From the NCBI RefSeq assembly GCF_014205225.1, contig NZ_JACHNB010000001.1, forward strand, positions 9,529,501-9,593,500: a stretch of 64,000 nt of DNA. Reading direction: 5' to 3'. This DNA comes from Actinoplanes octamycinicus (GTDB lineage: Bacteria > Actinomycetota > Actinomycetes > Mycobacteriales > Micromonosporaceae). The position numbers were made by a program, and so were the translations under genes. The notes beneath the pieces were generated by a model, which was not told the DNA's origin, ran no database searches, and saw only the letters and a list, made by a program, of their open reading frames with translations. Shown here in pieces: positions 25,796-34,975 of this stretch (position 1 is the stretch's first letter; every line of letters starts with the position of its first letter).

Positions 25796-26760
25796 TGTAC
25801 CACCGGCTGCGGGTCACCGAGGTGATCGCGGAGACCGCCGACGCGTGCTCGCTGGTGCTCGCCGTGCCGCCGGAGCTGGCCGCGGCCTTCGCCTACCGGC
25901 CGGGGCAGTATGTGACGGTGCTGGTCGAGGGCGTCGCCCGGTGCTATTCGCTGGCCAGCTCACCGGACACCGGCGAGGACCTGAAGATCACCATCAAGCG
26001 GGTCCGGGACGGGCTGGCGTCCAACTGGATCTGTGACCACGTCCGCGCCGGCCAGACCGTCGAGCTGCTGCCGCCGGCCGGGGACTTCGTGCCGGAGTCG
26101 CTCGACGACGACCTGCTGCTGCTGGCCGGGGGCAGCGGGATCACGCCGGTGATGGCCATCGTCAAGTCGGTGCTCGCGCGCGGGCGCGGGCGGCTCACCC
26201 TGGTCTACGCGAACCGGGATCCGGACTCGGTCATTTTCGCCGCCGAGCTGGCCGGCCTCGCGGAACGCCACGGCGACCGGCTGAGCGTCACGCACTGGCT
26301 GGACAGCGAGCGCGGCGCTCCCACGCCGGCCGGGCTCGCCGCGCTGATCACGGAGAGCGGGCTGCCGGCGTACGTCTGCGGTCCTGATCCGTTCGTGATG
26401 ATCGCCCGCGACGCGCTGCAGCGAGCCGGAGTCCCGCATGATCGCGTGCGGGTCGAGCGCTTCGCGCTGGAGCGGGTGCTCACCGGCGACGCCACCCTCG
26501 AGGTGGAGCTGGACGGGCAGACCCACCAGCTGCCCTGGCCGGCCGGCAAGCGGATGCTCGACGTGGTGATCGAGGCCGGCCTCAACCCGCCGTTCTCCTG
26601 CCGCCAGGGCCACTGCGGCGCGTGCGCGTGCCGGCTGCTCACCGGCAAGGTCGAGATGATCACCAACGAGATCCTCGAGGAGGAGGACTTCGCCGAGGGT
26701 TACGTGCTGGCCTGCCAGTCGGTCGCCCGCAGCGACCACGTCTCGGTCACCTACTACTGA
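25795..26760 (+). CDS. kshB: 3-ketosteroid 9α-hydroxylase reductase KshB
   Basis: This 321-aa reductase has an FAD-binding domain with RCYSLAS (49-55), an NAD domain with [10 protein letters not shown] (111-120), and a C-terminal plant-type [2Fe-2S] ferredoxin domain with Cys269, 274, 277 and 307 (CRQGHCGAC). It passes NADH electrons to KshA. The start overlaps the preceding stop (TGATG), and the last 14 bases overlap the 3' end of hsaF on the opposite strand. Confidence 0.95.
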   Translation: MYHRLRVTEVIAETADACSLVLAVPPELAAAFAYRPGQYVTVLVEGVARCYSLASSPDTGEDLKITIKRVRDGLASNWICDHVRAGQTVELLPPAGDFVPESLDDDLLLLAGGSGITPVMAIVKSVLARGRGRLTLVYANRDPDSVIFAAELAGLAERHGDRLSVTHWLDSERGAPTPAGLAALITESGLPAYVCGPDPFVMIARDALQRAGVPHDRVRVERFALERVLTGDATLEVELDGQTHQLPWPAGKRMLDVVIEAGLNPPFSCRQGHCGACACRLLTGKVEMITNEILEEEDFAEGYVLACQSVARSDHVSVTYY

Positions 26761-27754
26761 GCTCGACCGCGATGTCGATCAGCTGGTCCTCCTGGCCGCC
26801 GACCAGGCGGCGCCGGCCGGCCCGGACCAGGATCTCGGCGGCGGAGACCCGGTAGCGCTCGGCCAGCGTGAAGGCGTGCGTCAGGAAGCTGGAGTAGACC
26901 CCGGCGTAGCCCATGATCAGGGCGAGCCGGTCCAATGTGCACTCGTCCGGCATGACCGGGCGGACCACGTCCTCGGCGGCGTCGACGATGGCGAAGAAGT
27001 CCACGCCGGTACGGATGCCGAGCTTGTCGCAGACCCCGACGAACGCCTCGACCGGCGTGTTCCCGGCACCGGCGCCGAACCGGCGGGTGCTGCCGTCGAT
27101 CTGCCGGGCGCCGGCCCGCACCGCGAGGACCGAGTTGGCCACGCCCAGGCCCAGGTTCTCGTGGCCGTGGAAGCCGACCTGGGCGTCGTCGCCGAGCTCG
27201 GCCACCAGCGCGGCGACCCGGTCGCCGACCTGGTCGAGCACCAGCGCGCCGGCCGAGTCGACGACGTAGACGCACTGGCAGCCGGCATCGGCCATGATCC
27301 GGGCCTGGGCGGCGAGCGCCTCGGGCGGCTGCGAGTGGGCCATCATCAGGAACCCGACGGTCTCCAGGCCCAGCTCGCGGGCGAGCCCGAAGTGCTGCAC
27401 GGTGAGGTCGGCCTCGGTGCAGTGGCTGGCGATCCGGCAGACCGTGGCGCCGTTGCCGGCCGCCGCGCGGATGTCGTCGAAGAGTCCGATCCCGGGCAGC
27501 ATCAGGAACGCGATCCGGGCGCGGGTGGCGGTCGCGACGGCCGCCTTGATCAGCTCCTGCTCCGGGGTCCGCGACAGCCCGTAGGTGAACGACGACCCAC
27601 CCAGCCCGTCGCCGTGGGTCACCTCGATCACCGGCACGCCGGCCGCGTCGAGGGCCGCCACCACCGAGGTCACCTCGTCGACGGTGAACTGGTGCCGCTT
27701 GGCGTGCGAGCCGTCCCGCAGCGAGGAGTCCGTGATCCGGATGTCGGTGCTCAC
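26747..27754 (-). CDS. hsaF: 4-hydroxy-2-oxo acid aldolase HsaF
   Basis: This 335-aa DmpG-type class II aldolase has catalytic and metal residues in [12 protein letters not shown] (Arg13, Asp14) and FHGHENLG (His196, His198). HsaF splits 4-hydroxy-2-oxohexanoate into pyruvate and propionaldehyde. It starts at a GTG overlapping the hsaG stop, as usual for these channelling partners. It is the end of the operon that starts at the KstR box at 30916. Confidence 0.95.
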   Translation of the reverse strand: MSTDIRITDSSLRDGSHAKRHQFTVDEVTSVVAALDAAGVPVIEVTHGDGLGGSSFTYGLSRTPEQELIKAAVATATRARIAFLMLPGIGLFDDIRAAAGNGATVCRIASHCTEADLTVQHFGLARELGLETVGFLMMAHSQPPEALAAQARIMADAGCQCVYVVDSAGALVLDQVGDRVAALVAELGDDAQVGFHGHENLGLGVANSVLAVRAGARQIDGSTRRFGAGAGNTPVEAFVGVCDKLGIRTGVDFFAIVDAAEDVVRPVMPDECTLDRLALIMGYAGVYSSFLTHAFTLAERYRVSAAEILVRAGRRRLVGGQEDQLIDIAVELSSR

Positions 27755-28602
27755 CTCGCCACCTCCTCGCCCACCCGGGCCGCGGCCGCCGTCATGATGT
27801 CCAGGTTGCCGGCGAAGACCGGCAGGAAGTCCCCGGCACCGGAGATCTCGAGGAGGATCGCCACCCGCCCGTCCGTGAACTGCGGCTCGGTGAGCAGCCG
27901 GTAGCCGGGCACGTAACGGGCCACCTCGGCGGCCATCGTCACGATCGAGGCGCGGATCGCGGACCGGTCGGCGTCCGGACCGATCGCGCAGAACACGGTG
28001 TCCCGCATGACCAGCGGTGGATCGGCCGGATTGAGCACGACGATCGCCTTGCCCCGGGCCGCGCCACCGACCTCGGCCAGCGCCCGCCCGGTCGTCCGGG
28101 TGAACTCGTCGATGTTGGCCCGGGTCCCCGGCCCGGCCGACCGCGACGCCACGGTCGCGACGATCTCGGCGTACGCCACCGGGGTCACCCGGGAGACCGC
28201 GTGGACCATCGGAACGGTCGCCTGCCCGCCGCAGGTGATCAGGTTGAGGTTCGGCGCGTCCCGGTGCTCCCGCAGGTTCACCGACGGCACCACGAGCGGC
28301 CCGACCGCCGCCGGGGTCAGGTCGATCGCGCGGATCCCGGCCTCGGCATAGCGCGGCGCCCAGGCCCGGTGCACGGCCGCCGAGGTGGCCTCGAAGACCA
28401 GGTCGGGCAGCGGATCCTGGGCGAGCAGCCACGCGGCGCCCTGGGCGCTGACCGCGAGCCCGAGGCCGGCCGCCCGGCGCAGCCCCGGGCTGTCCGGGTC
28501 GATCCCGGTCATCCAGCGCGGCTCGATCGCCGTCGAGCGGAGCAGCTTGTGGAGCAGGTCGGTGCCGATGTTGCCGGACCCGACGATGGCCGCCGTCAGC
28601 AT
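27751..28602 (-). CDS. hsaG: Acylating aldehyde dehydrogenase HsaG
   Basis: This 283-aa DmpF-type enzyme has the dinucleotide motif [10 protein letters not shown] (8-17) and catalytic Cys124 (LITCGGQAT). It converts the propionaldehyde or acetaldehyde delivered by HsaF into the acyl-CoA. The length is slightly short for the family (about 300). It overlaps hsaE by 7 bases and hsaF by 4. Confidence 0.94.
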   Translation of the reverse strand: MLTAAIVGSGNIGTDLLHKLLRSTAIEPRWMTGIDPDSPGLRRAAGLGLAVSAQGAAWLLAQDPLPDLVFEATSAAVHRAWAPRYAEAGIRAIDLTPAAVGPLVVPSVNLREHRDAPNLNLITCGGQATVPMVHAVSRVTPVAYAEIVATVASRSAGPGTRANIDEFTRTTGRALAEVGGAARGKAIVVLNPADPPLVMRDTVFCAIGPDADRSAIRASIVTMAAEVARYVPGYRLLTEPQFTDGRVAILLEISGAGDFLPVFAGNLDIMTAAAARVGEEVAR

Positions 28603-29387
28603 CCGGCACCTCCGGCGAAGGACAGCCGCACGTCACCGAGGCCGGTGAACTCCGCGCGGAAGACCGATCCCGGGTGCGCGTCGACCGCCCGGGCGCACGC
28701 CCCCGGCAGCACCAGATGACCGGCGCGCAGCCGCACCCCGAACCGGGCGACCGTCCGGGCCAGCCAGGCCACCGCGGTCACCGGGTTGCCGAGCACCGCG
28801 TCCGACCGGCCGCGCGCCACCGGCTCGCCGTCCCGGTGGAGCACCGCGTCGATCCCCCGGATGTCGATCTCACCGGGCCGGACCCGGCCGGCGCCGACCA
28901 CGAACCCGGCCGACGAGGCGTTGTCGGCGATCGTGTCGGCCAGGCTGATCGCCCAGTCCTCGATCCGGCTGTCGATCAGCTCGATCGACGGCGCGAAGAA
29001 CTCGGTCGCCGCCAGCACGTCGCGCTCGGTGCAGTCCGCGCCGGGCAGGTCCGCGCCGAGCAGGAAGGCCACCTCGATCTCGACCCGCGGGTAGCAGTAG
29101 CGCGCCGGATCGGCCGGCTCGGTCTCGGACAGCCGCATGTCGGCCATCAGGTGCCCGTAGTCCGGCTCTTCGACGCCCATCATCTGCTGCATCGCCCTCG
29201 ACGAGAGCCCGACCTTGTGCCCGACCACGGCGCCGGCCCGGCGGCGGATGTTGACCAGCTGGATCGCGTAGGCGTCGGCGGCGGTCAGGTCCGGCCGCTC
29301 CCGCACCAGCGGCGGGATCGGCTTGCGGTCCCGCTCGGCGGCGCGCAGCCGGTCGGCGAGCGCGAGCCGGTCAGCGTCGGTCAGCAT
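28596..29387 (-). CDS. hsaE: 2-hydroxyhexa-2,4-dienoate hydratase HsaE
   Basis: This 263-aa fumarylacetoacetate-hydrolase-fold hydratase has the metal-binding glutamates in [11 protein letters not shown] and Glu in [13 protein letters not shown], as in MhpD/HsaE, plus [16 protein letters not shown]. It hydrates the C6 dienoate released by HsaD and feeds HsaF/HsaG. The start overlaps the upstream flavoprotein gene by 17 bases. Confidence 0.94.
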   Translation of the reverse strand: MLTDADRLALADRLRAAERDRKPIPPLVRERPDLTAADAYAIQLVNIRRRAGAVVGHKVGLSSRAMQQMMGVEEPDYGHLMADMRLSETEPADPARYCYPRVEIEVAFLLGADLPGADCTERDVLAATEFFAPSIELIDSRIEDWAISLADTIADNASSAGFVVGAGRVRPGEIDIRGIDAVLHRDGEPVARGRSDAVLGNPVTAVAWLARTVARFGVRLRAGHLVLPGACARAVDAHPGSVFRAEFTGLGDVRLSFAGGAGC

Positions 29388-30879
29388 GCCGGCCTCCCCG
29401 GTCCGGGACGGCGGCGGCGCTGCGTCCGGCCCGGCGCCCGGCGAAGACGCAGTCGGCCAGCGACAGCCCGCTCACGTAGCTGCGCGAACAGATGCCCACC
29501 GCGGTGCGCCCGGCGGCGTAGAGGCCGGGCACGCCCAGCACCTGCCCGGTCTCCTCGTCGACCCGCAGACCCCCGAGGGTGAGCATCGGCGCCGGGAAGG
29601 CGGTCCGGTTCCGGACCGAGACATCGATCAGGACGTACGGCGGGGGCCCCGTGGCCGGCCCGGCGGTGGCGATCAGCCCGGCCGGGTCGACGCCGGCCCG
29701 CCGGGCGACCGCCGCCAGCGTCCGGCCGGTGACGTGCCCGAAGGTGAGCAGCCACAACGCCTGCCAGCGCTGGAACCACAGCGTCTGCGACCACACCTGG
29801 CGGCGGCAGCGGGCCAGCGTGGCGGCGTCCAGCAGCAGCCAGGCCTGGCCGCCCGGCGAGCGCAGGATCGCCTCGCCGACCGCCGCGCCGTAGCGGGCCG
29901 GGTCGCCGACCCGCCTGCCGTCCCGGTCGACCAGCAGCCCGTCGAGCATGGCCGAGGGCGGGCTGAGGAACCGCCAGACGCTCACCCGGTCGAGGTGCGC
30001 GGTGGCGCCACCGGCCGCCACACCGAGCCGGATCCCGGAGCCGTCGTCGCCGCGCGTGCCGAGCCGCAAACCACCCCGGTAGTCCGGGGCGTGCTCACGC
30101 ATCATCTCGCGGTCGAACACGAACCCGCCGGCGCACAGGATCACGCTGCCCGCCGAGATCCGCAGCGGGCGCCCGTGGCGTCTCTCCAGCCAGGCCACCG
30201 GCCGGTGCAGCGCGCGGCCCAGCCCGGGCAGGTAGAGGCCCGGCTTCACCGACCAGCGGTGCAGCACCCGGTGCCCGAGCCGCGCCCACCCGGTCAGGGT
30301 CCGGCACTCCACCCCGGTCACCCGCCCGTCCGCGTCGGTGACCAGGCGCTCGGCCCGGGTCTGGGTGCGCACCACCACGCCCCGGTCGCGGACCGCGGCG
30401 GCGAGCCGGCGGTGGAGCAGCCGGCCGGAGGTGCCGCGGGCCAGCACCCGGTGCCCCCGGGCCGCCGACTGGCCGAAGGCCGTCTCGCTCCCGGAGAGGT
30501 ACAGGTAGTGCCGGTTGGTCGGGTACGACGTCTTGTACGGACACAACCGCGCGTCGAACGGCACCCCGAGCCCGGCCAGCCAGTCGAGCATCCCGGCGCT
30601 CTGCTCGCAGAACCGCCGCAGGGTGCCGGCCGCGACCGTGTCCCCGACCTCCTCGCGCAGGTAGTCGGCCATCTCCCCGGGGGTGTCGCGCACCCCGGCG
30701 GCCCGTTGCTGCCGGGTGCCGCCACCGGCGTAGACCACCCCGCCGGAGATCGCGGTGGCCCCGCCCCCGCCGAACCGGTCGAGCACCAGCACCCGGGCGC
30801 CCGCGTCGGCGGCCTCGATGGCGGCGCACGCCCCGGCCGCGCCGAAGCCGACCACCAGGACGTCAGCTGTCTCGGTCAC
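29371..30879 (-). CDS. FAD-dependent steroid dehydrogenase-like flavoprotein (fumarate reductase/KstD superfamily)
   Basis: This 502-aa FAD-binding-2 protein starts at GTG 30879, with a GGAGG site upstream. It shows VVGFGAAGACAAIEAADAG, an ISGGVVYAGGG loop and C-terminal LYAAGRTAVGICSRSYVSG. It differs from KstD in its substrate region (LCPYKTSYPTNRHYLYL). It leads the operon with hsaE-G-F behind a KstR box. Flavoproteins of this type include 3-ketosteroid-Δ4(5α)-dehydrogenases, so a role on 5α-steroids is possible. The reaction is not determinable from the sequence. Confidence 0.8.
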   Translation of the reverse strand: MTETADVLVVGFGAAGACAAIEAADAGARVLVLDRFGGGGATAISGGVVYAGGGTRQQRAAGVRDTPGEMADYLREEVGDTVAAGTLRRFCEQSAGMLDWLAGLGVPFDARLCPYKTSYPTNRHYLYLSGSETAFGQSAARGHRVLARGTSGRLLHRRLAAAVRDRGVVVRTQTRAERLVTDADGRVTGVECRTLTGWARLGHRVLHRWSVKPGLYLPGLGRALHRPVAWLERRHGRPLRISAGSVILCAGGFVFDREMMREHAPDYRGGLRLGTRGDDGSGIRLGVAAGGATAHLDRVSVWRFLSPPSAMLDGLLVDRDGRRVGDPARYGAAVGEAILRSPGGQAWLLLDAATLARCRRQVWSQTLWFQRWQALWLLTFGHVTGRTLAAVARRAGVDPAGLIATAGPATGPPPYVLIDVSVRNRTAFPAPMLTLGGLRVDEETGQVLGVPGLYAAGRTAVGICSRSYVSGLSLADCVFAGRRAGRSAAAVPDRGGRHADRR

Positions 30880-30915
30880 CGCGCCTCCGATCAGTGGTGC
30901 TCGATGCCGAATAAC

Positions 30916-30929
30916 TATAACCTGTTCTA
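30916..30929. promoter_or_regulatory. KstR operator abutting the kstD start
   Basis: TATAACCTGTTCTA matches TnnAACnnGTTnnA exactly. It ends one base before the GTG at 30930 and lies 36 bases upstream of the divergent flavoprotein. The kstD mRNA would therefore have no or almost no leader if the promoter coincides with the operator. Confidence 0.88.
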
Positions 30930-32552
30930 GTGGCGATGACATTCGACCTGGTGGTGATCGGTAGCGGCGGCGCCGGTCTGGTGGCGGCGCTGACCGCGGC
31001 ACACCACGGGCTGAGCGCGGTCGTGCTGGAGAAGGCCGCGACGTACGGCGGCTCGACCGCCCGGTCCGGCGGCGGCCTGTGGGTGCCGGGCAACGAGGTG
31101 CTGCGCCGGGCCGGTGTGACCGACAGCCCCGAGGACGCCCGGACCTACCTGGCGCACGTCGCCGGGCCGGAGGTGCCGGCGGCACGACGGGACGCCTTCC
31201 TGGCCGCCGGGCCGGAGATGCTGGCGTTCGTCCGGGCGCACACCCCGCTCGACTTCGCCTGGGTGCCCGGCTATCCGGACTACTACCCCGAGGCGCCGGG
31301 CGGGCGCGCGGGCGGGCGCAGCATCGAGCCCCGGCCGCTGGATGTCCGGCGGGTCGGGGCGGACCTGGGGACGCTGGCTCCGCCGTACCAGAAAGCGCCT
31401 GATGGTTTCGTGGTCACCCAGGTCGACTATCGCTGGCTGGCGCTGGGCACCCGGCACCCGCGGGCGGTCCGCACCGCGGCCGGACTGGCCGCGCGGGGCC
31501 TGCTGGCGCGGCTGTCCCGGCGGCGGAAGCTGACCATGGGACAGGCGCTCGCCGCCGGGCTGCGGGCCGGGCTGCGCGCCGCCGGTGTCGAGGTGCTGCT
31601 CGGCACGCCGATGACCGACCTGCTGATCGAGGACGGCCGGGTGGCCGGGGTGGTGTCCGGCCGGCAGAGCTTCCGCGCCCGGCGGGGGGTGCTGCTGGCC
31701 AGCGGCGGATTCGAGCACAACGAGCCGATGCGCCGCAAGTATCAGGACGTCGGGACGGAGTGGACGGTCGGGGCGAGCGGCAACACCGGTGACGGCATCG
31801 AGGCCGGTGAGCGGGCCGGCGCCGCGCTCGACCTGATGGACGAGGCCTGGTGGGGGCCGTCGATCCCGCTCACCGGCGGGCCCTACTTCTGCCTCGCCGA
31901 GCGCAACGAGCCCGGCTGCCTGATGGTCGACAGCACCGGCCGGCGCTTCGTCAACGAGGCCGCGCCCTACGTCGACGCCGTGCACGCCATGCTCGGCCCG
32001 GGCGTGCGGCTGCCGGCCTGGCTGATCGCCGACCAGACCTACCGCGACCGCTACCTGTTCGCCGGGCGCGGGCCGCGCGCCGCGCTGCCGCGCCGGTGGT
32101 TCGCGGCCGGGATCGCGCACCGGGTGGACACGCTGGACGAGCTGGCCTGGCGGATCGACGTGCCGGCCGAGGCGCTGCGCGGCACGGTCCGGCGGTTCAA
32201 CGAGTTCGCGGCGCGCGGCCACGACGACGACTTCGGGCGCGGCGACTCCGCCTACGACCGCTACTACGGCGACCCGCGGCAGCGCCCCAACCCGTGCCTG
32301 GGCCCGCTGACCCACCCGCCGTTCTACGCGTTCCGGATGGTGCCCGGCGACCTGGGCACCAAGGGCGGGCTGCGCACCGACGAGCGCGCCCGGGTGCTGC
32401 GCCCGGACGGCACCGCCATCCCCGGCCTCTACGCGGCCGGCAACGCGAGCGCCGCGCTGATGGGCCGCAGCTACGCCGGGGCCGGCGCGACGCTCGGACC
32501 GGCCCTGACCTTCGGCTACCTCGCCGCGCTCGACCTGGCGACCAGCGCGTAG
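30930..32552 (+). CDS. kstD: 3-ketosteroid Δ1-dehydrogenase KstD
   Basis: This 540-aa flavoprotein has the FAD motif VVIGSGGAGLVAAL. The KstD active-site region is WVPGYPDYYPEAPGGR, with Tyr118/119. The NEAAPYV tyrosine and C-terminal SYAGAGATLGPALTFGYLAA (Tyr515) are also present. It introduces the 1,2 double bond, which together with KshA/B destroys ring B. The start could be GTG 30930 or ATG 30936; the KstR box leaves no room for a normal ribosome site. The 3' end overlaps a convergent membrane-protein gene by 37 bases. Confidence 0.95.
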   Translation: MAMTFDLVVIGSGGAGLVAALTAAHHGLSAVVLEKAATYGGSTARSGGGLWVPGNEVLRRAGVTDSPEDARTYLAHVAGPEVPAARRDAFLAAGPEMLAFVRAHTPLDFAWVPGYPDYYPEAPGGRAGGRSIEPRPLDVRRVGADLGTLAPPYQKAPDGFVVTQVDYRWLALGTRHPRAVRTAAGLAARGLLARLSRRRKLTMGQALAAGLRAGLRAAGVEVLLGTPMTDLLIEDGRVAGVVSGRQSFRARRGVLLASGGFEHNEPMRRKYQDVGTEWTVGASGNTGDGIEAGERAGAALDLMDEAWWGPSIPLTGGPYFCLAERNEPGCLMVDSTGRRFVNEAAPYVDAVHAMLGPGVRLPAWLIADQTYRDRYLFAGRGPRAALPRRWFAAGIAHRVDTLDELAWRIDVPAEALRGTVRRFNEFAARGHDDDFGRGDSAYDRYYGDPRQRPNPCLGPLTHPPFYAFRMVPGDLGTKGGLRTDERARVLRPDGTAIPGLYAAGNASAALMGRSYAGAGATLGPALTFGYLAALDLATSA

Positions 32553-32935
32553 CCGAAGGCCACGCCACCGACCCCGAGCAGCACGATCGGCGGCGGCGGG
32601 AAGAACAGGACGGACAGCGCGAGCGCCGGCACCACGATGCCGAGGTTGAGCACGATCACGGCCCGGCCGTCGAGGAACAGCTCCGGCGCCCGGCGCAGCA
32701 CCAGCAGGTTCAGCGCTCCCAGGCCCACGATGAACAGGGCCATCGCCAGGCTGAACCCGGTGAAGAGCTGCCACAGGGAGCGATCCAGGCCGGCGATGAC
32801 CAGATGCGTGTCGGCCAGCCGCTCGACCGGGGAATCAGTTTCGCCGGCGCCCGCCGCCACCGCGGCGGCATGGACGACGCCGGTGACGACCAGCGACCAG
32901 GCGCCGATGGCGCAGGCACGTCGGCGCGGGCTCAC
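32516..32935 (-). CDS. Small four-helix membrane protein
   Basis: This protein of about 139 aa has hydrophobic segments AIGAWSLVVTGVVHAAAVAA, FTGFSLAMALFIVGLGALNL, VLNLGIVVPALALSVLFFPP and IVLLGVGGVAFGYALVA. It resembles LIC_13387-like or DoxX-like small membrane proteins, without a known function. I set the start at the GTG overlapping the monooxygenase stop (GTGA); another GTG lies at 32944. It is probably co-transcribed with that monooxygenase. Confidence 0.65.
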   Translation of the reverse strand: MSPRRRACAIGAWSLVVTGVVHAAAVAAGAGETDSPVERLADTHLVIAGLDRSLWQLFTGFSLAMALFIVGLGALNLLVLRRAPELFLDGRAVIVLNLGIVVPALALSVLFFPPPPIVLLGVGGVAFGYALVARSSAAR

Positions 32936-34089
32936 GGCCGCCACCCCGCGGCGTCGTCGAACCCGCGCACCGCGAAGCGGTCCGGGATCAGCCCGGCGAC
33001 ACCGTCACGCAGCGCGCCGACGACGGCGGAGGGGCTCTGCGTGAGCCGGCCCAGCAGGCGCGACTGCCGGGCGAGCCGGGCGACGCGGGCGACCCGGGCC
33101 CGGTCGTAACCGGCGAGCCCGTCGGCCGTCGAGGAGCCGTCGGCCAGCGCGCGGGCCAGCACCACGGCGTCCTCGATGGCCAGGCCGGCGCCCTGGCCGA
33201 GGTTGGGCTCCATGCCGTGGGCGGCGTCGCCGAGCAGTGCCACCCGGCCGTGGTGCAGCCGCCGCAGCGCCGGATGGACCGCCACGATGTCGTGCTGCAG
33301 CAGGTCGCCGGGCGCGAGCACGTCGAGCAGCGCCGGGATCGGCTCGTGCCACTGCCCGAACCGGGCGCGCAGCTCGGACAGCTCGTCGCCGAGCGGCCGG
33401 CCGGCGGCGGTGTTCGCGGTGGCGTACAGATAGACCAGGCCCCGGCCCATCGGGACGACGCCGAACCGCTCGGCCCGGCCCCAGGTCTCGCTGGCCGCCT
33501 CGACGGTGATCGCCGGGGCGTGCACCAAGGCCCGCCAGCCGACATAGCCGCGGTACTCGGCCGGCGGCTGATCCGGCAGGAGCAGCCGTCGCAGCCGGGA
33601 GTTGACGCCGTCGGCCGCGACCACCAGATCGGCGGAGACGCGCTGGTCACCGCACGCGACGACGGCTTGCCGGTCCGGGCCGCCGGGGTCGGCGGAGGTG
33701 ACCGTCGAGCCCAGCCGCAGGCAGCCGGACGGCAGCGCGGAGGTGAGCATCTCCACCAGGTCGGCCCGCGTGATCGCCAGCTGGGAGCACCCGTGCCGGG
33801 CGATCACTTCAGCACTTCTGGTACGCGACAGCCAGCGCCCGTCGGGCCGCCGCACCCCCGAACCGGGCAGCGCCACCGCCCGGGCCCGCAGCGCCTCGTC
33901 GAGGCCCAGGGCGTGCAGGGCCCGGACCGCGTTCGGCCACAGGATCAGTCCCGCGCCGATCGGCTTCCCGGTCGCGGACCGCTCGTGGACCGTCACCGTC
34001 CATCCCGCCCGGGTCAGGGCGACGGCGGTGGCGAGCCCGCCGATCCCGCCGCCGGCCACCACGGCGGTTCGCTGTTCCTCTACATCCAT
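32932..34089 (-). CDS. FAD-dependent aromatic monooxygenase (PHBH-type)
   Basis: This 385-aa class A flavoprotein monooxygenase has the ADP-binding motif VVAGGGIGGLATAVAL, the DG motif LVVAADGVNSRLR and the GD motif VALLGDAAHGMEPNLGQG. The start at ATG 34089 lies between two palindromic operator-like sites; longer in-frame starts run through the neighbouring tetR promoter. It is divergent from a TetR, suggesting inducible modification of an aromatic or polyketide-like compound. The substrate is unknown and no sterol link is visible. Confidence 0.85.
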   Translation of the reverse strand: MDVEEQRTAVVAGGGIGGLATAVALTRAGWTVTVHERSATGKPIGAGLILWPNAVRALHALGLDEALRARAVALPGSGVRRPDGRWLSRTRSAEVIARHGCSQLAITRADLVEMLTSALPSGCLRLGSTVTSADPGGPDRQAVVACGDQRVSADLVVAADGVNSRLRRLLLPDQPPAEYRGYVGWRALVHAPAITVEAASETWGRAERFGVVPMGRGLVYLYATANTAAGRPLGDELSELRARFGQWHEPIPALLDVLAPGDLLQHDIVAVHPALRRLHHGRVALLGDAAHGMEPNLGQGAGLAIEDAVVLARALADGSSTADGLAGYDRARVARVARLARQSRLLGRLTQSPSAVVGALRDGVAGLIPDRFAVRGFDDAAGWRP

Positions 34090-34099
34090 AGAGCAGACA

Positions 34100-34143
34100 C
34101 TACAGATGTAGAGGGTGAACCGACAAGCTCTACACCGGTAGAG
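34100..34143. promoter_or_regulatory. Paired operators in the monooxygenase-tetR divergent gap
   Basis: CTACAGATGTAG (34100-34111) and CTCTACACCGGTAGAG (34128-34143) are two related inverted repeats sharing CTAC/GTAG. They lie between the divergent starts and are likely TetR binding sites controlling both genes. Confidence 0.6.
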
Positions 34144-34144
34144 T

Positions 34145-34783
34145 GTGGCCATGATCTCCGCGCGGCACCGCCTCGTCGCCGACGCCGCCCTCGGCGTACT
34201 GGCCCAGCACGGCTCACGCGGCCTGACCCACCGGGCGGTGGACACCGCCGCCGGTCTGCCGCCCGGCTCGACGTCGTACTACTACCGGTCCCGCGCCGCG
34301 CTGCTCAGCGCCTGCGTCCAGCGCCTGGTGGAGGAGGACCACGCCGAGCTGGACGGGCTGGCGCCGAGGCTCGCCGCGGCGGACCCGGCCACGCTGGCCC
34401 GGCTGCTCGCCGAGATCCTGCACCGCTGGCTGACCGCCGGCCGGCAGCGGCAGCTGGCCCGCTACGAGCTGACCCTGGAGTCGGTGCGCCGGCCGGAGGT
34501 CGCCGCCGACCTGCACCGCTCCGGGGCCGGCCTGCGCGACCGGATCGCCGAGTTGCTCACCGGCCTCGGCGCCGCCGACCCGCCGCGCCAGGCCCGCTGG
34601 CTGGTCGCCTGCGTCGACGGCCTGCTGTTCGACAACATCGCCGGCGCCAACGCCACCAGCCGGGCCGACCCCGCCGAGCTCGCGGCCGCCGCACGCGACC
34701 TGGTCGACGCCGTCCTGCCCGGCCGCGACACTCCTTCCCCGACCGCCACCTCGCCGACCTCTGCCTCCCTGTCCGGCCAGTGA
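34145..34783 (+). CDS. TetR family transcriptional regulator
   Basis: This 212-aa protein has an N-terminal helix-turn-helix, SRGLTHRAVDTAAGLPPGST, followed by SYYYRSRAALLSACVQRL, which is the TetR recognition helix with triple Tyr. The C-terminal tail is Ser/Thr/Pro-rich (PSPTATSPTSAS). The start is GTG 34145 or ATG 34151. It probably represses itself and the adjacent flavin monooxygenase. Confidence 0.82.
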   Translation: MAMISARHRLVADAALGVLAQHGSRGLTHRAVDTAAGLPPGSTSYYYRSRAALLSACVQRLVEEDHAELDGLAPRLAAADPATLARLLAEILHRWLTAGRQRQLARYELTLESVRRPEVAADLHRSGAGLRDRIAELLTGLGAADPPRQARWLVACVDGLLFDNIAGANATSRADPAELAAAARDLVDAVLPGRDTPSPTATSPTSASLSGQ

Positions 34784-34975
34784 CCGGCAGCAGGCCGCCC
34801 GGAGCTGGCATGCCAATGAACCGCGATGGCGCCGGGTAGCGTGCCGGGCCATGGACGGCGGCATCCGGTTCCCCGGCGACCGAGCAGCGTCCTCGCTCGC
34901 CGGCGGTGCGGTCGTGGCAGCGGGGTCGTAGTGTCCTGATCGGACGGAAACGGCGACGCGGAGGTGGCTGATCGG

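Noticed and set aside
29323..30930. A 535-codon plus-strand frame opposite the flavoprotein gene
   Set aside because: It shows low-complexity Arg/Pro/Gly composition and no motif. The opposite strand encodes a clear FAD-binding protein.
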